In this document: one piece after another, positions 14,043 to 26,102 of the stretch
How positions within the stretch are numbered: the first letter of the stretch is position 1
Layout: each line of letters starts with the position of its first letter
NCBI GenBank assembly: GCA_003996215.1
Contig: QJPP01002913.1
Coordinates: forward strand, 62,001-126,000
Origin: Jaltomata sinuosa
Lineage: Eukaryota; Streptophyta; Magnoliopsida; Solanales; Solanaceae
Direction: 5' to 3'
Length of the DNA stretch: 64,000 nt
Translations under genes and position numbers: made by a program
The notes under the pieces: model-generated
The model's database searches: none
Seen by the model: the letters and a program-made list of their open reading frames with translations, nothing else
What the model was told of the DNA's origin: nothing

Positions 14043-14233
14043 CTCAGAATAAATGAACAACCAAAGTTTAGAAGTTAATAGAGCCAGGAACGCACGATGA
14101 GGAGCCAAGAAGATGAAACTTTTCCTAATAATGCCCTGTAGCGTCCCGCAGATAGGATACGTACATCATCGTACCGATCCACGAGACTCTACTTAGACAC
14201 TTGCTTCTGTACCATGACACCGGTGAACCTAGA

Positions 14234-14245
14234 GCTCTGATACCA
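14234..14245 (-). other. Primer-binding site (tRNA-iMet) of element I
   Basis: The minus strand reads TGGTATCAGAGC, complementary to the 3' end of initiator tRNA-Met, three bases from the 5' LTR. This fixes the element on the minus strand. Confidence 0.85.
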
Positions 14246-14248
14246 AGT

Positions 14249-17200
14249 TGTCACGACCTGATTCCTCAGGTCATGATGGCACCTACAACCCCCAGTAGGC
14301 GAACCAATTTCCGTAGCTTAGAATGTTAGTAATGGGATACTAACTAACCAAAATGCACCAGCACGCAGAAATAAGAGGAAACAAAACTCGAATATAAATA
14401 CATAAAGGAAACTACATCAACCCCAAGACTTGGTATCAATAGTACAGAAGCTTCTAATAGAGTACAAGTGTTAGAAGTAACAAAATACAATACAAATTTG
14501 TCTCCGAAAGTACTAAGAGCAACAGTACAACAGATGAGATGTAGACAAGCCCTGACCGTCAGGCGCTCACTCTAGTCTCGAAGATCCAAAAGTTGCACGA
14601 GTCTCCAACGTGGTCAACGACAAGAACTCAAACAATATCTGCACAAAAAGTGCAGAAGTGTAGTATGAGCACCAAAACAACGGGTACACAGTAGAAATCA
14701 TCGGCTGACTTAGCGCATATAAGATATAAGAGCAGTAAGTAACAGATAGCAAGAAAGCAGTCACTGAAGCAATAAGCAAGGCACAAGGAGCTAGCACAGA
14801 TCATCCATAACCAAGAGCTTCAAGTAACACATGCTAGCACATAGATACAATCACACAGAATCACTGGTGAAGGAAAGAAGAATGCACCTGGAGTCCTTGT
14901 ACAACAATATAAGTGAGTAGAGAGAGAGTTGAGAAAATGGCGGTATACTGGTAACCTCAAGAAAAAGGAAAAGACAGAGAGCAGTCAAACATACTCAAAA
15001 TGGAATCAACGAGTATAAGGAAATCATAACACCAATCCAATCACATGATAGCATAACCAGGGAATCACCTCACAAGTACAGCCCTAGGATAAAATAACTA
15101 GGCCACAATAACCGAGAGATACCACTCAACTTCCCACAAGGATAGAGCCAGAATCTCACACTCTGCTCAGAAGGCCGCACAAAAGTGCCTCGATAAGATA
15201 GGACTCCAAAGCCCTCTCAATAATCAGACATCCCACAACCAAAGCCTCAACAAGCTAGCCATCGCTAATCTTTCAACAACCGGGTGCCAAGACAAGCTCT
15301 AAGTAAAAATAGGAGTAAATATAATCTACCTACAGTCCCAACGGCCGCTCATACAACTGAGGAACACAATCAAGTGAAAACAAACCCTCCGGTATCCCAT
15401 ACTACCGGAGCGTACACTAAACACACACCAAACAAGGGTGGAATCCAATGCATGATATGATATGATGTGAAATAGAACCTCTGTATGTACCTCCTCCAGT
15501 GCCAATCGGACCCAGCAGGCAGGTTCCATGGAAGGACTCAGCTTGTATACCTCTACTCCACCGTATACCCTTCCCTCTATGCACGCATCTCGAAGACCAG
15601 GCCTAGAGCGGCAAGGTCCATGGAGGTCCCCGACCCCATACTAAAACTCAGTATCAAGACATGTCATTCGAAAGCAAGTCCGGGATCAAGATAGAGACCC
15701 AGTCTCGAATATGCATGCCCAGACCCCGTCCAGGACTAAAGTAGTAGAAAATGCCTCAAAATCTCCTCCAAGAGTTCCCGGGCATAACCGGGTCTAAAAC
15801 TATAGTAAATCAAGTCTAGTGCTCCACCCCGCAGAGACTAGTATCAGTAATAAAATCAAGTCTGGTGCTCTGCCCTACAGAGACTAGTACCAGTAATAAA
15901 ATCAGTGCGAAAACATCCAAAAATCCCCTTTTCTATCATCAACAATACCAAAAATGGGCACCAGGGCCATGCAAATTTAAGAAAACTCTCTGTAGTGGCT
16001 CGCAGCCAAAACTGTAGTAAAATATGTAGGGGAAAACATTTTTTATGGATGATATGCTCGCACACAAATATAAATTAGCCCAATGGCTCACTACAATTCC
16101 TATCAGCCCTGCACAGGCCCAGTAGCTACTCAGCACACATAACCAGCCTTAAAGGATAATCTCTATGTCCGGGACTCGCAGACATTCCCCAATAACCCAC
16201 CATCTATGTTCCAGAGTCAATACAAGGCCGCAAAGGACCACAAAGGTAATGTATAACACTACGCGAATACTACAAATAACGCATGAAATAATGTACGAAC
16301 AAGGAGGACAAGGTTTGGGGTACCAACCTATAATAACCCACCCAAGGATGCTAATTAATGCAGTTATAGTCTATATACGCAGAGTCTAGATAGGGGAAGC
16401 CATAACCTACCTGTCATCCGATGACTAGCTGCGGGAACGGCATCGTCCAGGCTCAAACTGCTCCAGAAAGCTCTGAATCACAAAAACAATTTCAACTGAA
16501 GTCCCAAAGGCATCTCTATGAAGCCTGACCAACCAAGTTAATGGAATAATTGCTAAAATCGACAAGGCTGCAAGAACAAGCCATATCCATTTGATAAGGT
16601 GTTAATGTCACACTCACAACCAGACAACTCCAAAACATAAAATGAGTCCAATAACAACAATAAATGGCAGCTAAATCCAACAACAATATGTTAACCACAT
16701 CTCAAAGGAGCGACGAGCTCTCGAGGCACTATTTCAAGGCGTACTCCACGTTGTCCAATCCAATCACTATCGTATGCGACCCCAAAAAGAATTGCACAAT
16801 TTTCCAATCCCTTCAGCACCTTACTACAACCAGAACCCCACAACAATAACCAAACATAATAAGATAAAGGGGTTGTCCAAAGCCACAATAACCAAAACAC
16901 CACTTCGTGGCTCGGAAAGCTGTAAAAATGATACTAGAACATGTAATTATGAAGGAGGATCGTAGGGGAGATATTTACTTGACAAAAATATTCAATATCC
17001 TAAGATTAACAACCTGCCTCCTTGCAGGAACAACAAACATATCCAAATCCAACAAGAAACTACTACAAGTTAACGAAAAATACAACTTTTCATGACTAAA
17101 AGCTTAGAATTTTGATTTAACAAAAAGTTAAGTGTACGGGATCCATACCTCACCAATATAACTCCATAGCTACTGTCAAATACTCTGAAAACACCTGCTG

Positions 17201-18091
17201 GCTCGCCGTATCAACACTCACGAAGATACGCCATGAAATCGATGGGAAAAACTATACCAAAATGACGTGCTCGCGACGTAGAGCAACTTCCGTTAAACTT
17301 CTGAAATTGACAGCATCAAAGTCCATGGATTATTTAGGGACCTTTACTATGATTTTCAGCAGATATTAGGTGATTTTTATTAATTAAAACGAAGCTGGAA
17401 CACCTTTTATAAAGCAAGACCGACTTAGAATGTGGACCCCACTTTGACGTGCCTGCTTGTGCAGTCTTACCAAAATGTGAATATCTCTCTATTCTGAAGT
17501 TGTATGGACGAACGGTTTAGTACATTGGAAACTATACTCGTAGACCTTAGATTTGGTATATTGAAGTCCCACTAATTCTTTATAGATAGTAAGAAACACC
17601 CCAAGACATTCAACCCAAATTTGAAGAGAGTTCCTTAAAGGAATTTACAATAACTTTTTCCAACTTTTGTTTCGCAACTTGCTTGACTTCAAAAATTATC
17701 ATAAGACCATTTTGCAATTATAATACCTCATAACACATCCTTCTTAGTATATTAGACACTATTAGTCTTACCCCAAAGGCACGGGTTACTTTAAACCTTC
17801 CAAATGGGCGAGGTGTTACACGAGACATTTCTTTAACTCGAACTTTCGAGTAAGGGATTCCCTTGACATAGAACCTTGGTTTAATTATTTGGTATTACCA
17901 AGAATGTTGACAGAATTCAACGATTTCCAAATTTGAAGCTCTAAAATGAGGAACGTCCATAAAGACCAAACAAACAGCCCGGACACCGAACTACTGGTCC
18001 CGACAAGCCATAAATGACTTGGGCCGCTACAAGTAAGATCTAATGGTACAAGAAAGGAAAAAATGTGTAAATTACTAGAAGGGTCATTACA
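14249..18091 (-). repeat. 5' LTR of Tekay-like element I
   Basis: Direct copy of the 6961-10805 LTR, next to the primer site. The edges are TGTCACGACCT and GGGTCATTACA on the plus strand. A possible minus-strand TATA element lies at 17403-17414. Substitutions against the other LTR are spread over the whole length, which suggests an old insertion; I did not count them. Confidence 0.9.
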
Positions 18092-18096
18092 ACATA
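18092..18096. repeat. Right target-site duplication of element I
   Basis: ACATA directly after the LTR, against GCATA at 6956-6960. Confidence 0.55.
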
Positions 18097-18370
18097 TTCC
18101 CATTATTGCAGTGTGGTAGTGTTGTACTTGGTGCACATTCTCGTTGTTGGGGCTAAAGTGCTATGATGTGCGCATTCTCATTGTTGTGACTTGAACACTT
18201 AGTGCATTCATGTTGTTTCTACTTAGAAGTGTTAGGTTGTGCACATTCCCATTGTTGTGACTTGAAAACTTAGCGCATTCCCATTGTTGTGACTTAGAAA
18301 TATTAGGTTGTGCATATTCTCATTGTTGCGACTTGAACACTTAGCGCATTCCCGTTATTGCATATTACAA
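18092..18370. repeat. Degenerate tandem repeat, GCGCATTCCCATTGTTGTGACTT theme
   Basis: Units of roughly 45-60 bases recur at least six times, built from CATTCCCATTGTTGTGACTT, AACACTTAG, and GAAGTGTTAGGTTGTGCA. Two alternating unit types are visible, one ending in 'cacttagcg' and one in 'ttaggttgtg'. The field begins before 6960 and is interrupted by element I. Confidence 0.7.
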
Positions 18371-18579
18371 GTGGTTGACAATCTAACTGTAATGAGTGGG
18401 ATAGATTAATAATGCAAAATAGGCATACTATAGTGACAGAGTTAGTCTATCAGTAGCAATTTAGGGCAAACACAAAAACAAAGTGAAATAGGCATGCGAT
18501 TAGCCTAAAGGTCACTTTTTAGGGAAGACTGCCCAAACTAGCAAAATAAGCATTATATTGGCGAATACATAAATATAAC

Positions 18580-19040
18580 AATAAAAAAGGTGGATGTATC
18601 TACATGAATATTCCGCTTATGGGGTGGAAGACCTAACACAATTTCAAATATAGGCCCTCGAGTGGGAAGGTAAACATATAGACCACTTATGGGGTGGACG
18701 ACCCAATATCAAAATGTGGCCCTCATAGTAGAGGAAAATATGATGATCATTTCAAACCAAATATAGCAGCCCTTTATGGTTGTTTAATGTGACCGTCATC
18801 GGGGTAACCAAATATAATGGCTCTCACAGCCATTTGTAATAGCTTCCCGATAAGCAGATATAATGGCCCTCGCAGTTGTCAGATAGGATTGCTTTTGTGG
18901 CAGTTGAACGTGATGATTCTTGAATATGAAAACTTTTGTAACCCTCTATGATACTTCATCAGTGATTAGATATAACAGTCCTTGTAATCGCTTATAGAAT
19001 TCTCTGATATTATAGTTCTCACAGCCATTGATGATAAGCT
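18580..19040. repeat. Short degenerate repeats (TATAATGGCCCTC / GGGGTGGA themes)
   Basis: Words such as TATGGGGTGGAAGACC, TATGGGGTGGACGACC, TATAATGGCTCTCACAGCC, TATAATGGCCCTCGCAG and TATAACAGTCCTTG recur with loose spacing of 45-70 bases. No coding content is seen. Confidence 0.55.
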
Positions 19041-19059
19041 TTTGCATATGACTTTAGGC

Positions 19060-19280
19060 CAGTATTGCACATTATCTATATTGATGTGACTTATAGATAT
19101 CCCTTGAATTGTCAAGCTTCGGTTAATCTCACACATCATCCGACTTTGGATAGAGGCAACTTACAGATGTCCCTTGAATTGCCAACTTTTGAGTAATCTT
19201 GCACATCATCCAACTTTGGATAGAGGTGGCTTACAAATATCCTTCGAATTGTCATATTTTGGGTAATCCTGCACTTTTAT
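19060..19280. repeat. About 72-bp tandem repeat, three copies
   Basis: Three successive units each contain GACTT(A/T)GGATAGAGG or its variant, CTTACAGATGTCCCTTGAATT, then a TTTTGAGTAATCTTGCAC-type end followed by CATCATCC. The unit length is close to 72 bases. Units differ by scattered substitutions. Confidence 0.65.
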
Positions 19281-19479
19281 TTGATTTTTGATGTAACTTT
19301 TCGAAATAGGGGTCTTGATCACTTTTTATCTAAGTTCTTGAATTGACTATATTAGTATCATAATTAGTTTTAATCTGCTAATTTATGAATACTAAGATCA
19401 GTTAGGGTTCTTAGCACTAATCTTTAAATTTGGGGATTTTATTCTCAAATTTCACATATCTTTTAATTTCTTGAATTTA
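19281..19479. other. AT-rich stretch, nothing recognised
   Basis: No gene, motif or repeat could be supported between the tandem repeats and the minus-strand gag remnant. Confidence 0.3.
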
Positions 19480-20456
19480 ATCTTAGTATATTTGCTTCCA
19501 CATTATTTTCTTGTTTATTCAAGTAACCCGATTCCTATTACTATGGATAGTGGTTAATTGTGCAATAGTTTCATCTCTCTCATGGTTCTCGTTGGCTAGA
19601 TTGGCCAAGGATATGGACATGTATCAACCATTAGATCCGCTAGAATACCTTGCATAATTATTAGATGTCAACCTGTTCAGTATTTGAGTGACTTTGCCGA
19701 AGATTTTTTCCATGAATCTACATTCAGCATCATATTATCAACAGATTAAGAGATGTGGTCCAACCCCTTATAGGACTTCTCAATCAAGATATTGTCCAGA
19801 AACCATGACCTGTAGATCTCTAAAGATATTGTTTGAACCTTTCCCATGCCTCATTCAACTTCTCTCTCGGAAGTTGCTTGAAAAAAAAGATCTTCTCTCT
19901 GAGCTCTTCTTTCTTGCTCGGCAAAAAACATTTCTTCATGAACTTTTTCACCAGCTTACTCCAAGTGTGGATTGATTTGGGAGAGAGGTTGTTGATCCAA
20001 GTACGAGCTTTCCCAGTCAGTGAATACTTAAAGAGCCACAACCTGAATACATCTTTAGTAAAATGATTCTACTTATAGATCTGACACACATCGATGAAGT
20101 TCTTCATTTGTTCATACGGATCATCATCAGTCTAATTCTGAAAGATAACCTCAGCTTTCATCTTTGTATAGGCACCCTACTCAATTATAAAAGTGGCAGC
20201 ATCCACTCTCGACGGAACAATGTCACTAGTATAGTGAAGTTCTGGTACCTCTGCTGCAAAAATATTCACATTCTCATCATAAAGAGGATTGTCGACATTC
20301 ACATTCATATTTGCATTGGCATAATTGCTACCGTGGTTCCTTCGGTTGTTAGGAATCATAGTTTCCTGCACACAAATCAAGACAAACAAGGTTTATAGGA
20401 TAGATAAAGGACACAAAGCAAAGTAGAAAATTCCCTAAGTAAATTTCAAAATTGTA
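19480..20456 (-). pseudogene. Athila/Tat-like gag, degenerate
   Basis: The minus strand carries a retrotransposon gag (PF03732 type). The N-terminal stretch lies at 20389-20177 and contains a run of Asn-rich residues. The core at 20041-19820 reads MWLFKYSLTGKARTWINNL, then KLVKKFMKKCFLP, then a segment ending EAWERFKQYL: the usual order of a processing helix, a KF...KFFPP-like segment and a 'EAWERFK' motif. After a break, weaker similarity continues to about 19500. The frame has stops and shifts. Gag would form the particle and bind the RNA; here it is dead. The primer site and LTR directly upstream (to the right) agree with this orientation. Confidence 0.75.
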
Positions 20457-20458
20457 TT

Positions 20459-20475
20459 CCCCACCAATGGCGCCA
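20459..20475 (-). other. Primer-binding site of the 19.5-21.1 kb element
   Basis: The minus strand reads TGGCGCCATTGGTGGGG, starting five bases after the LTR end. This TGGCGCC type of primer site is usual in Athila/Tat-like Ty3 elements. Confidence 0.7.
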
Positions 20476-20480
20476 AAATT

Positions 20481-21100
20481 TGATACGTTCAAATTACCCC
20501 TATTAATAAGTACAAATTATTTTTAACAAATATAGTAACCCAATGATAAGTTGAGGTCGAATATCATAGGGGACATGGTAAAAAATATAATACGCAAAAG
20601 TATTTTATGTTACTTTACTCTATGTCTAGTCCTATTCTTTAATAAGTTTTAAATAAGTTTGACTATAACTAATGTTTGGGATTTAAAAATGCTTAGGATA
20701 ACAAGGTTTAGAATGAAGCAGGATTGTTTATCCTCGTAAAAGGTTGATTCTAGAAGTTACCAATGTCATTGCAGTCTCTCATAGTTTATTAAAGGTGGGC
20801 AATGATCGTATTACTACCACTCAATATCTTTCGAATTATGAATGACCTTTTCTTCAATTATTTTTCAAAACTAATCGATGCGTGGATATAAAATGATCAT
20901 AATTCTCTAAGTCAAATCATCATATTCCTATGTGCAGTCATTAAACAAGGGTTAACACCTTGAGTTCTTATTGAATAACTCTATACAACCCTAACTAACC
21001 CTTCCAGGCACAAACAAAGGTTTTCCCCCATTTGACTAACGTTTGCAACCGCTATTTGCTCTTAAACTAAGAGTTAACAAATCACCCATAATATATTCGA
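20481..21100 (-). repeat. 5' LTR (partial) of the Athila/Tat-like element
   Basis: On the plus strand the LTR edge is TGATACGTTCAAATTACCCC, i.e. the LTR ends ...GAACGTATCA on the minus strand. It runs rightwards until the LINE 3' tail at 21101. The far (5') end is not found, so the LTR is probably cut by, or lies under, the LINE. The block at 20531-20578 is a U5-like segment shared with three other LTRs here. Confidence 0.6.
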
Positions 21101-21899
21101 TTACAACAACAACAACAACAATAATAATATACCTAGTGTAGTCCCATGAAGTAGGGTTCATGAAGGGTAGAGTATACATAGTTTTTACCACTACCTCAGA
21201 GGCGAGGTAGAGAGGTTGTTTTTGATAGACCCCTGGCTTAGGACAAAAACATGTTAGAAAAGACATAATAAAAGAGCACAAAACAGAAGGTAGTAACAAA
21301 ACCAACAGATAGTAACAAAAATAAGACTACCACAAAATAATACTTTAATTGATCTACCCAAAACAACAAATATTATAAAAACTCCAAGAACAAGGAACTA
21401 CAAGTGAAACGCTATGACTACTAATACATACCATAAAACATAGCACACCTACCTACTATAAAGTACGCACTCCCTCCTACTTTCCCTCTACCCCAATACG
21501 CGTCCTCCAAACCTTCCTATCAAGTGTTATGTTCTTGATAAGTTATAACTGCTCTATGTCCTATCTAATCACCTCCCTTCAATATTTCTTTGGTCTACCT
21601 CTACCTCTCCTGAAACCATTCATACCTCTGCACTAGGGCATATGTGCGCCTCCTCATCACATGCCTGAACCATCTCAACCTCACTTCCTGCATCTTTTCT
21701 TCCATTGAAGTCAGTCCTACCTTGTCTCGGATAACCTCATTTCTATTTTATCTATCCTAGAAAACCCACACATCCATCGCTACATCCTCATATCTGCCAC
21801 CTTTATCTTTTGGATATGAGAATAACATCGTTGGTCTAACTGCCACTTTGTAAAACGTGCCTTTAAGTCTAAGAGGTACCTTCTTATAACATAAGACGC

Positions 21900-22917
21900 C
21901 TAATTTGAGTCTCCATATCATCCACCAAGAACCAATATGGTGGGTGAGATCCTCATCAATCTCTCTATTACCCTGGATAACAGACCCAAGATACTAGAAA
22001 CTACCTCTCTTTTGAATGGCATGAGAATCAAGCCTCACTACCACGTCAGCCTCAGGAGTAACCTCACTAAACTTACACTCCAAATGTTTTGTCTTAGTCG
22101 TGCTCAACCTAAACCATTTAGAATCCAAGGTCTATCTCTAAGCCTCTAAATTAGCATTTACTCCCTGACGAGTCTCGTCAAACAAAAATACATCATCCAC
22201 AAACAACATACCCTAAGGCACCTCACCTTGAATTTCTAGCGTTAAAACATCCATCACCAAGGCAAATAAAAATAGGCTAAGAGTCGACACCTAGTGCAAC
22301 CTCATCAATACAAGGAAGTGTTATGAGTCTCCTTCCACAGTTCTTAATCGATTCTTGGGACCATCATACATATCCTTGATCAATCTAGTGTAATCCACAG
22401 ATACACCTCTAGCCTCCAAACACCTCCATAGAGCCTTCCTAGGGACTTTGTCATAAGCATTTTATAGATTAATGAACACCATGCATAAGTCCTTCTTTAT
22501 GTCCCTATACTGCTTCACCAATATCCTTATTAGATGAATAGCTTCTATAGTTGAGGGTCCTGGCATGAATCCAAACTGATTCTCAGAAATGGTCGTGATC
22601 CTCCTCAACCTCAACTCCGCCACCCATTCCTAAACCTTCATCGCATGACTTAAAAACTTGATACCCCTATAGTTGTTGCAATTCTGGATGTCACCCATGT
22701 TATTGTAAAAACGGATCATCACATTTCATCGATAAGCTTCAAGCATCTTTAGTGCCCTGAAAATGACATTCAACAACTCAGCCAGCCAACCCATACCTGC
22801 CCTGCCTGTGCTTTTCCAAAAATCCACCAGAATCTTATCTGGCCCAGTCGCTCTACCCCTATACATCCTCCAAATAGCACCCTTAACCTCCTCAACAACT
22901 ACACTTATAGTGACCAT
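21900..22917 (-). pseudogene. LINE reverse transcriptase remnant
   Basis: The frame 22917-22726 contains EEVKGAIWRMYRGRATGPD, the 'GPD' fingers motif, followed by WLAELLNVIF. Further left, after frameshifts, the catalytic box reads MLFVDDVFLFDETRQG with FVDD at 22203-22192. The order and spacing match RT motifs from fingers to palm. Stops and shifts separate the pieces, so no enzyme can be made. Confidence 0.75.
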
Positions 22918-23491
22918 AGTCGTGATGCCCTTCTAAGTGCACCAAATCACTCAGTTCAATGCTTCTATCCCCCTCATCATTCAAGAGTTTATAGAAGTAT
23001 GACTGTCATATCCTCCTAGTGGAAACCTCATCCACAAAACTTTTCCATCCTCATCCTTGATGGACTTTAGTATGTCAAGGTCCCAAGCCTTCCTCTTTCT
23101 AGCTTTTGCTAGCCTGTATAACTTCTTTTTCCCACCTTTATCTTCCAATTCTACGTTTGAGCTTTTGAAAGCTATTGTCTTTGCTGATATAACTGCTAAC
23201 TTAGACTCTTACCTAGATACCTTGTACTCCTCCCTATTCCTTACTCTCCACCCACTTAGAATAAAACTCCTTCTTACCCTCTATCTTCCATTTAAATTTT
23301 TCATTCCACTACCAATCTCCCTGATGCTTACCCTATCATCCTTTTTAGATACCCAACACCTCTCTAATTATCTCCCTAATGCAATTAGAAGTCAAATCCC
23401 ACTTACTACATGCATCCTTTTGACTCTCCTAATCCTCTATAGCCTTTAACTTCTCTCCTATCTCCAGGGAACTGTACATAGTCAATCTACC

Positions 23492-23758
23492 TTACCTAAC
23501 CCTTGGCCGAACATCTACACCCCTCTTCTTTTTGTCCTTCTTGATCTCCAAGTCCATCACCAAAAGCTTATGTTGGGTCAAAATATTCACACTTAGTAAA
23601 ATATTAGAGTCTTTACAAAGACCTCTATCACCATTCCTAAGAAGCAAAAAGTCTATATGAGTCTCAGCCACAAAACTACAAAAAGTAACCTGGTGATCCT
23701 CCTTATTTAGGAAGCTCAAATTCTCTATCATCAACCCAAAGGCTCTAGCAAAATCCAA
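23492..23758 (-). pseudogene. LINE endonuclease, C-terminal part
   Basis: An 88-codon frame starts MDFARAFGLMIENLSF and has DHQVTFCS, the THIDFLLLR motif (Asp of the active site) and TQHKLLVMDLEIK (the His of the S/TxH catalytic motif). It belongs with the fragment at 24050-24355. Sequence between the two is frameshifted. Confidence 0.8.
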
Positions 23759-24049
23759 AAGAGATCATTTCTCGTTTGTTCTTCTCCTTGAAACCAAAGC
23801 CTTCATGAAAATCATCATAGCCCCTCGAGGATGACCCGATGTACCTATTGAAATCTCATGTAGTAAAAAGCTTCTTGGCATTTGGAATATCTCTCACCAC
23901 CATATCCAAACCATCCCTGAGGCTCTTCTTCTCCTCTATGTTCAAGCCTGTCTATGGTGTGTAAGCACAAATAATGTTCACGTAAACCCTCTATTGACCA
24001 ACTTAATGAATATTATCCTATCGTTGACCCTCCTAACCTCTACCACTTT

Positions 24050-24355
24050 CTACCTAAGCTCTTCATCTACTAAGATTCCTACTTTATTCCTATTCCTCAC
24101 GCTTTTAGAGTACCAGAACTTATATCCATCCACTTCCCTCGCCTTTGTACCTACCCATTTGGTCTCTTGTACATAAGATATATTAATCCTCTTCTTTCTT
24201 ATAATCCTCACTAGCTGTATGCATTTTCTTTTTAAAGTCCATAGATTCCAAGACCCTGCCCTCAACCTAGAGGCCCTAACCCTTTTACCCCACTTACCCA
24301 CATCTCTAACCCTAAACCTAACCCCAACCCCGACCTTGACCCTGACCTCTAACAT
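24050..24355 (-). pseudogene. LINE endonuclease, N-terminal part
   Basis: A 101-codon frame reads, after a Val/Arg-rich leader, GSWNLWTLKRKCIQLVRIIR, then RINISYVQETKWVG and a YKFWYSK segment. These are the SWN, QETKW and W/FYS motifs of AP-like endonucleases; the Glu of QET is the metal-binding residue. The enzyme would nick target DNA to prime reverse transcription. The frame then breaks. Confidence 0.8.
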
Positions 24356-24484
24356 GATCCTAGTATACCATCATCCACCAAAGCCACTAAAGAAAGTGCA
24401 AGATGGACAGGGATAAACCAACTAAAGCACACCACTACAATACTGAAGATGCAAATAATAAATTGCGCTTTGCAACAGAACTAC

Positions 24485-25974
24485 TTATTAAGTTTGTAAT
24501 CTACTAAGTTATTTAGCCTTTATTCATAAATTATTGGCTTACTTTGATGCGATTGAGAAGTGTTTTATACCTTTATTGTCTTATATGCTGGAACTCTTGG
24601 TCAGTTGAAAGAAGAAAAGGATTTGAACCCAAAGAAGCTAAAAATGAAAGCCAAGTTACAAATATTATCGAAAGAGCAAGAATTTAGCGTAATGTATGAA
24701 CCAACCTGCAAGCAGCAAGAGAACACCTGTATTTTGCAGGTGCCAACACACATGAGAGATGAGACACTGCCTAAGTAGTCAGCCACATGCGTATCGCAGA
24801 TGGACAAGGGAGATCATCCTCCCTCTCACATATAGGATCAAATGTAACTAGAATTCACTGCCTTGACAACTTGGCACCTGCGAGCCACAAGTTTCCATGG
24901 GCGGCCACATGTGCCTTTTCCCTTGGTTTCGTACACTCTCTGAAGGGTAAAATTATCCAAATGTCTGTGGCATAATTGGGATAGTTCCAAAACCCTTTTT
25001 GGGATATATGCAAAGGATATACTGTAGTTTGCAATTCACAATTAATATAGAGAGAGCATAGAGTATAGAATAGAGAGGGGAGTACACTTGAGAGTACTTT
25101 TTCTTCTTCTTTTTAGAGTGAAAAACACCATTGTTAACATTGAGCTTGGAATTTTAATTTCGCTATTGCAGAATGAATGGAATTTTGGGAAACCCAATTG
25201 GTATCTTCTCTTATTCCTTCACTCCAAGTAGTTAAACTCAATTCTAGGGGTGTGTGTATGATGGGTGTTTGAATTTGGGAATAGGTGTTGATTATTTGGT
25301 TTTATAATTGATTATTATGTGTGGGTCTACTGAATTCTTCATGTTTTAATTATAAAAAATTGATGGTTGCAAACATTAATTTAACTACTAATTGTGTGCT
25401 TTCTTTAAGAAGTTCATCAACTGGGAAAGAGTTCAATAGTGGGGATTTGGGATTTCCACCGTAAGTTGAGCTAGAAATAGCTTAATTTAGGAAATTCCCA
25501 CCCAAGAGTTAGGGCTAGAAATAGCCTAACTCACCTAAGCTAAATTTGTTGGTTTGTTGTCCAACTATGGGGCTTGAAAGAGACCATAGCATACATACTT
25601 AGTGGGTTGAAAAATACTAAGTATAGATTGAACCAAAGCTACCTGCACAAGTAATTGAGAGTTTTCTTGAATAATCAACCCCTATCCCATTTCATGACCC
25701 CATCAAAAGCACACCCCTAGGCTTCCTCTCTTGATTAAAACACTTGTGTTTACAATAGTAATTTTATACAATTTGAATCTTAATTCCCAAACCATTTCCC
25801 CCTATTTTATTTACTTGTTGAACACATTGTTTGCTTTCGTGAATCGATTTGAACATAAGTGACGAATCATCGTACCAATATCTGTGGAATTGACCCTGAC
25901 ATCCATTAGGTTACTTATTTTTTTCTTGACGATCGCTTCCACTTCTTTTGACAGAGTTGTTTTGAGCGTCATAA
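24485..25974 (+). repeat. 5' LTR of element A
   Basis: Homologous along its length to the minus-strand LTR at 34206-35612. Shared landmarks are GTAATCTAC near the start, TTTATTCATRAATTATTG, GATGGTTGCAAACATTAATT, GAGTTCAATAGTGG-like text, and the U5 block at 25879-25920. Its ends are degraded (TTATTAAGTT at the start, GAGCGTCATAA at the end). A word-variant tract lies at 24705-24915. Confidence 0.75.
24705..24915. repeat. Word-variant tract (CACCTGC / CACATGCG theme) in LTR A
   Basis: Words such as CACCTGTATTTTGCAGGTG (a near-inverted pair), CCACATGCG, ATCGCAGATG, GCACCTGCGAGCC and GCCACATGTGCC recur in about 200 bases. Its place in the LTR matches the tract at 35243-35405 in the related LTR. 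Confidence 0.5.
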
Positions 25975-25979
25975 AAAAA

Positions 25980-25999
25980 TGGCGTCGTTACCAGGGATT
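25980..25999 (+). other. Primer-binding site of element A
   Basis: TGGCGTCGTTACCAGGGATT, a degenerate form of the TGGCGCCGTTGCCGGGGA-type site used by Athila elements. It lies five bases after the LTR end and about 110 bases before the gag start. Confidence 0.8.
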
Positions 26000-26102
26000 A
26001 ACTTATGAATTGCTATTTATTTTCTATTGATTCATTTTAGTTGAGCATTTGTTCTCTTTTTATATTTTTGTTGTTTTTTGTTTTTATGAGTAGGTTACAT
26101 AT

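Larger units (their letters stand above)
6961..18091 (-). mobile_element. Tekay-like Ty3/gypsy element I, decayed, short interior
   Basis: Two direct copies of an LTR of about 3.84 kb (6961-10805 and 14249-18091) flank a 3.44-kb interior. On the minus strand the LTRs start TGTAATGACCCTTCTGGTC and end in GTGACA. The primer site for initiator tRNA-Met lies beside the right LTR, which makes that the 5' LTR. The same LTR family occurs on the plus strand in the full-length element at 47576-59752, and the sequence before the 3' LTR is also alike in both (AAAGTC, a T run, then GGATGA). The interior is about 1.8 kb shorter than in that relative and no RT motif is legible, so it is deleted, non-autonomous or badly decayed. 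Confidence 0.85.
21101..24415 (-). mobile_element. RTE-type LINE, decayed
   Basis: The minus strand has, in order, an APE-type endonuclease (24355-23492), a reverse transcriptase (about 22917-21900) and a 3' end in a short trinucleotide run (TTA/TTG repeats, 21130-21101). The short repeat tail instead of poly(A) and the craniofacial-development-protein-2-like endonuclease are typical of RTE LINEs. The length of about 3.3 kb is near full size for the family. Many stops and frameshifts prevent any complete ORF. The 5' limit is approximate. Target duplication was not identified. Confidence 0.8.

Noticed and set aside
18092..19280. CRISPR array
   Set aside because: Repeat units are degenerate and contiguous with no uniform spacers; the DNA is plant nuclear.
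23057..23449. 130-codon plus-strand frame rich in Leu, Phe and Ser
   Set aside because: It is antisense to the LINE between endonuclease and RT. The composition is that of a shadow frame.
24296..24350. Interstitial telomere repeat
   Set aside because: Only one or two true CCCTAAA-like units occur. The rest are other hexamers, and the run lies within the coding leader of the LINE.
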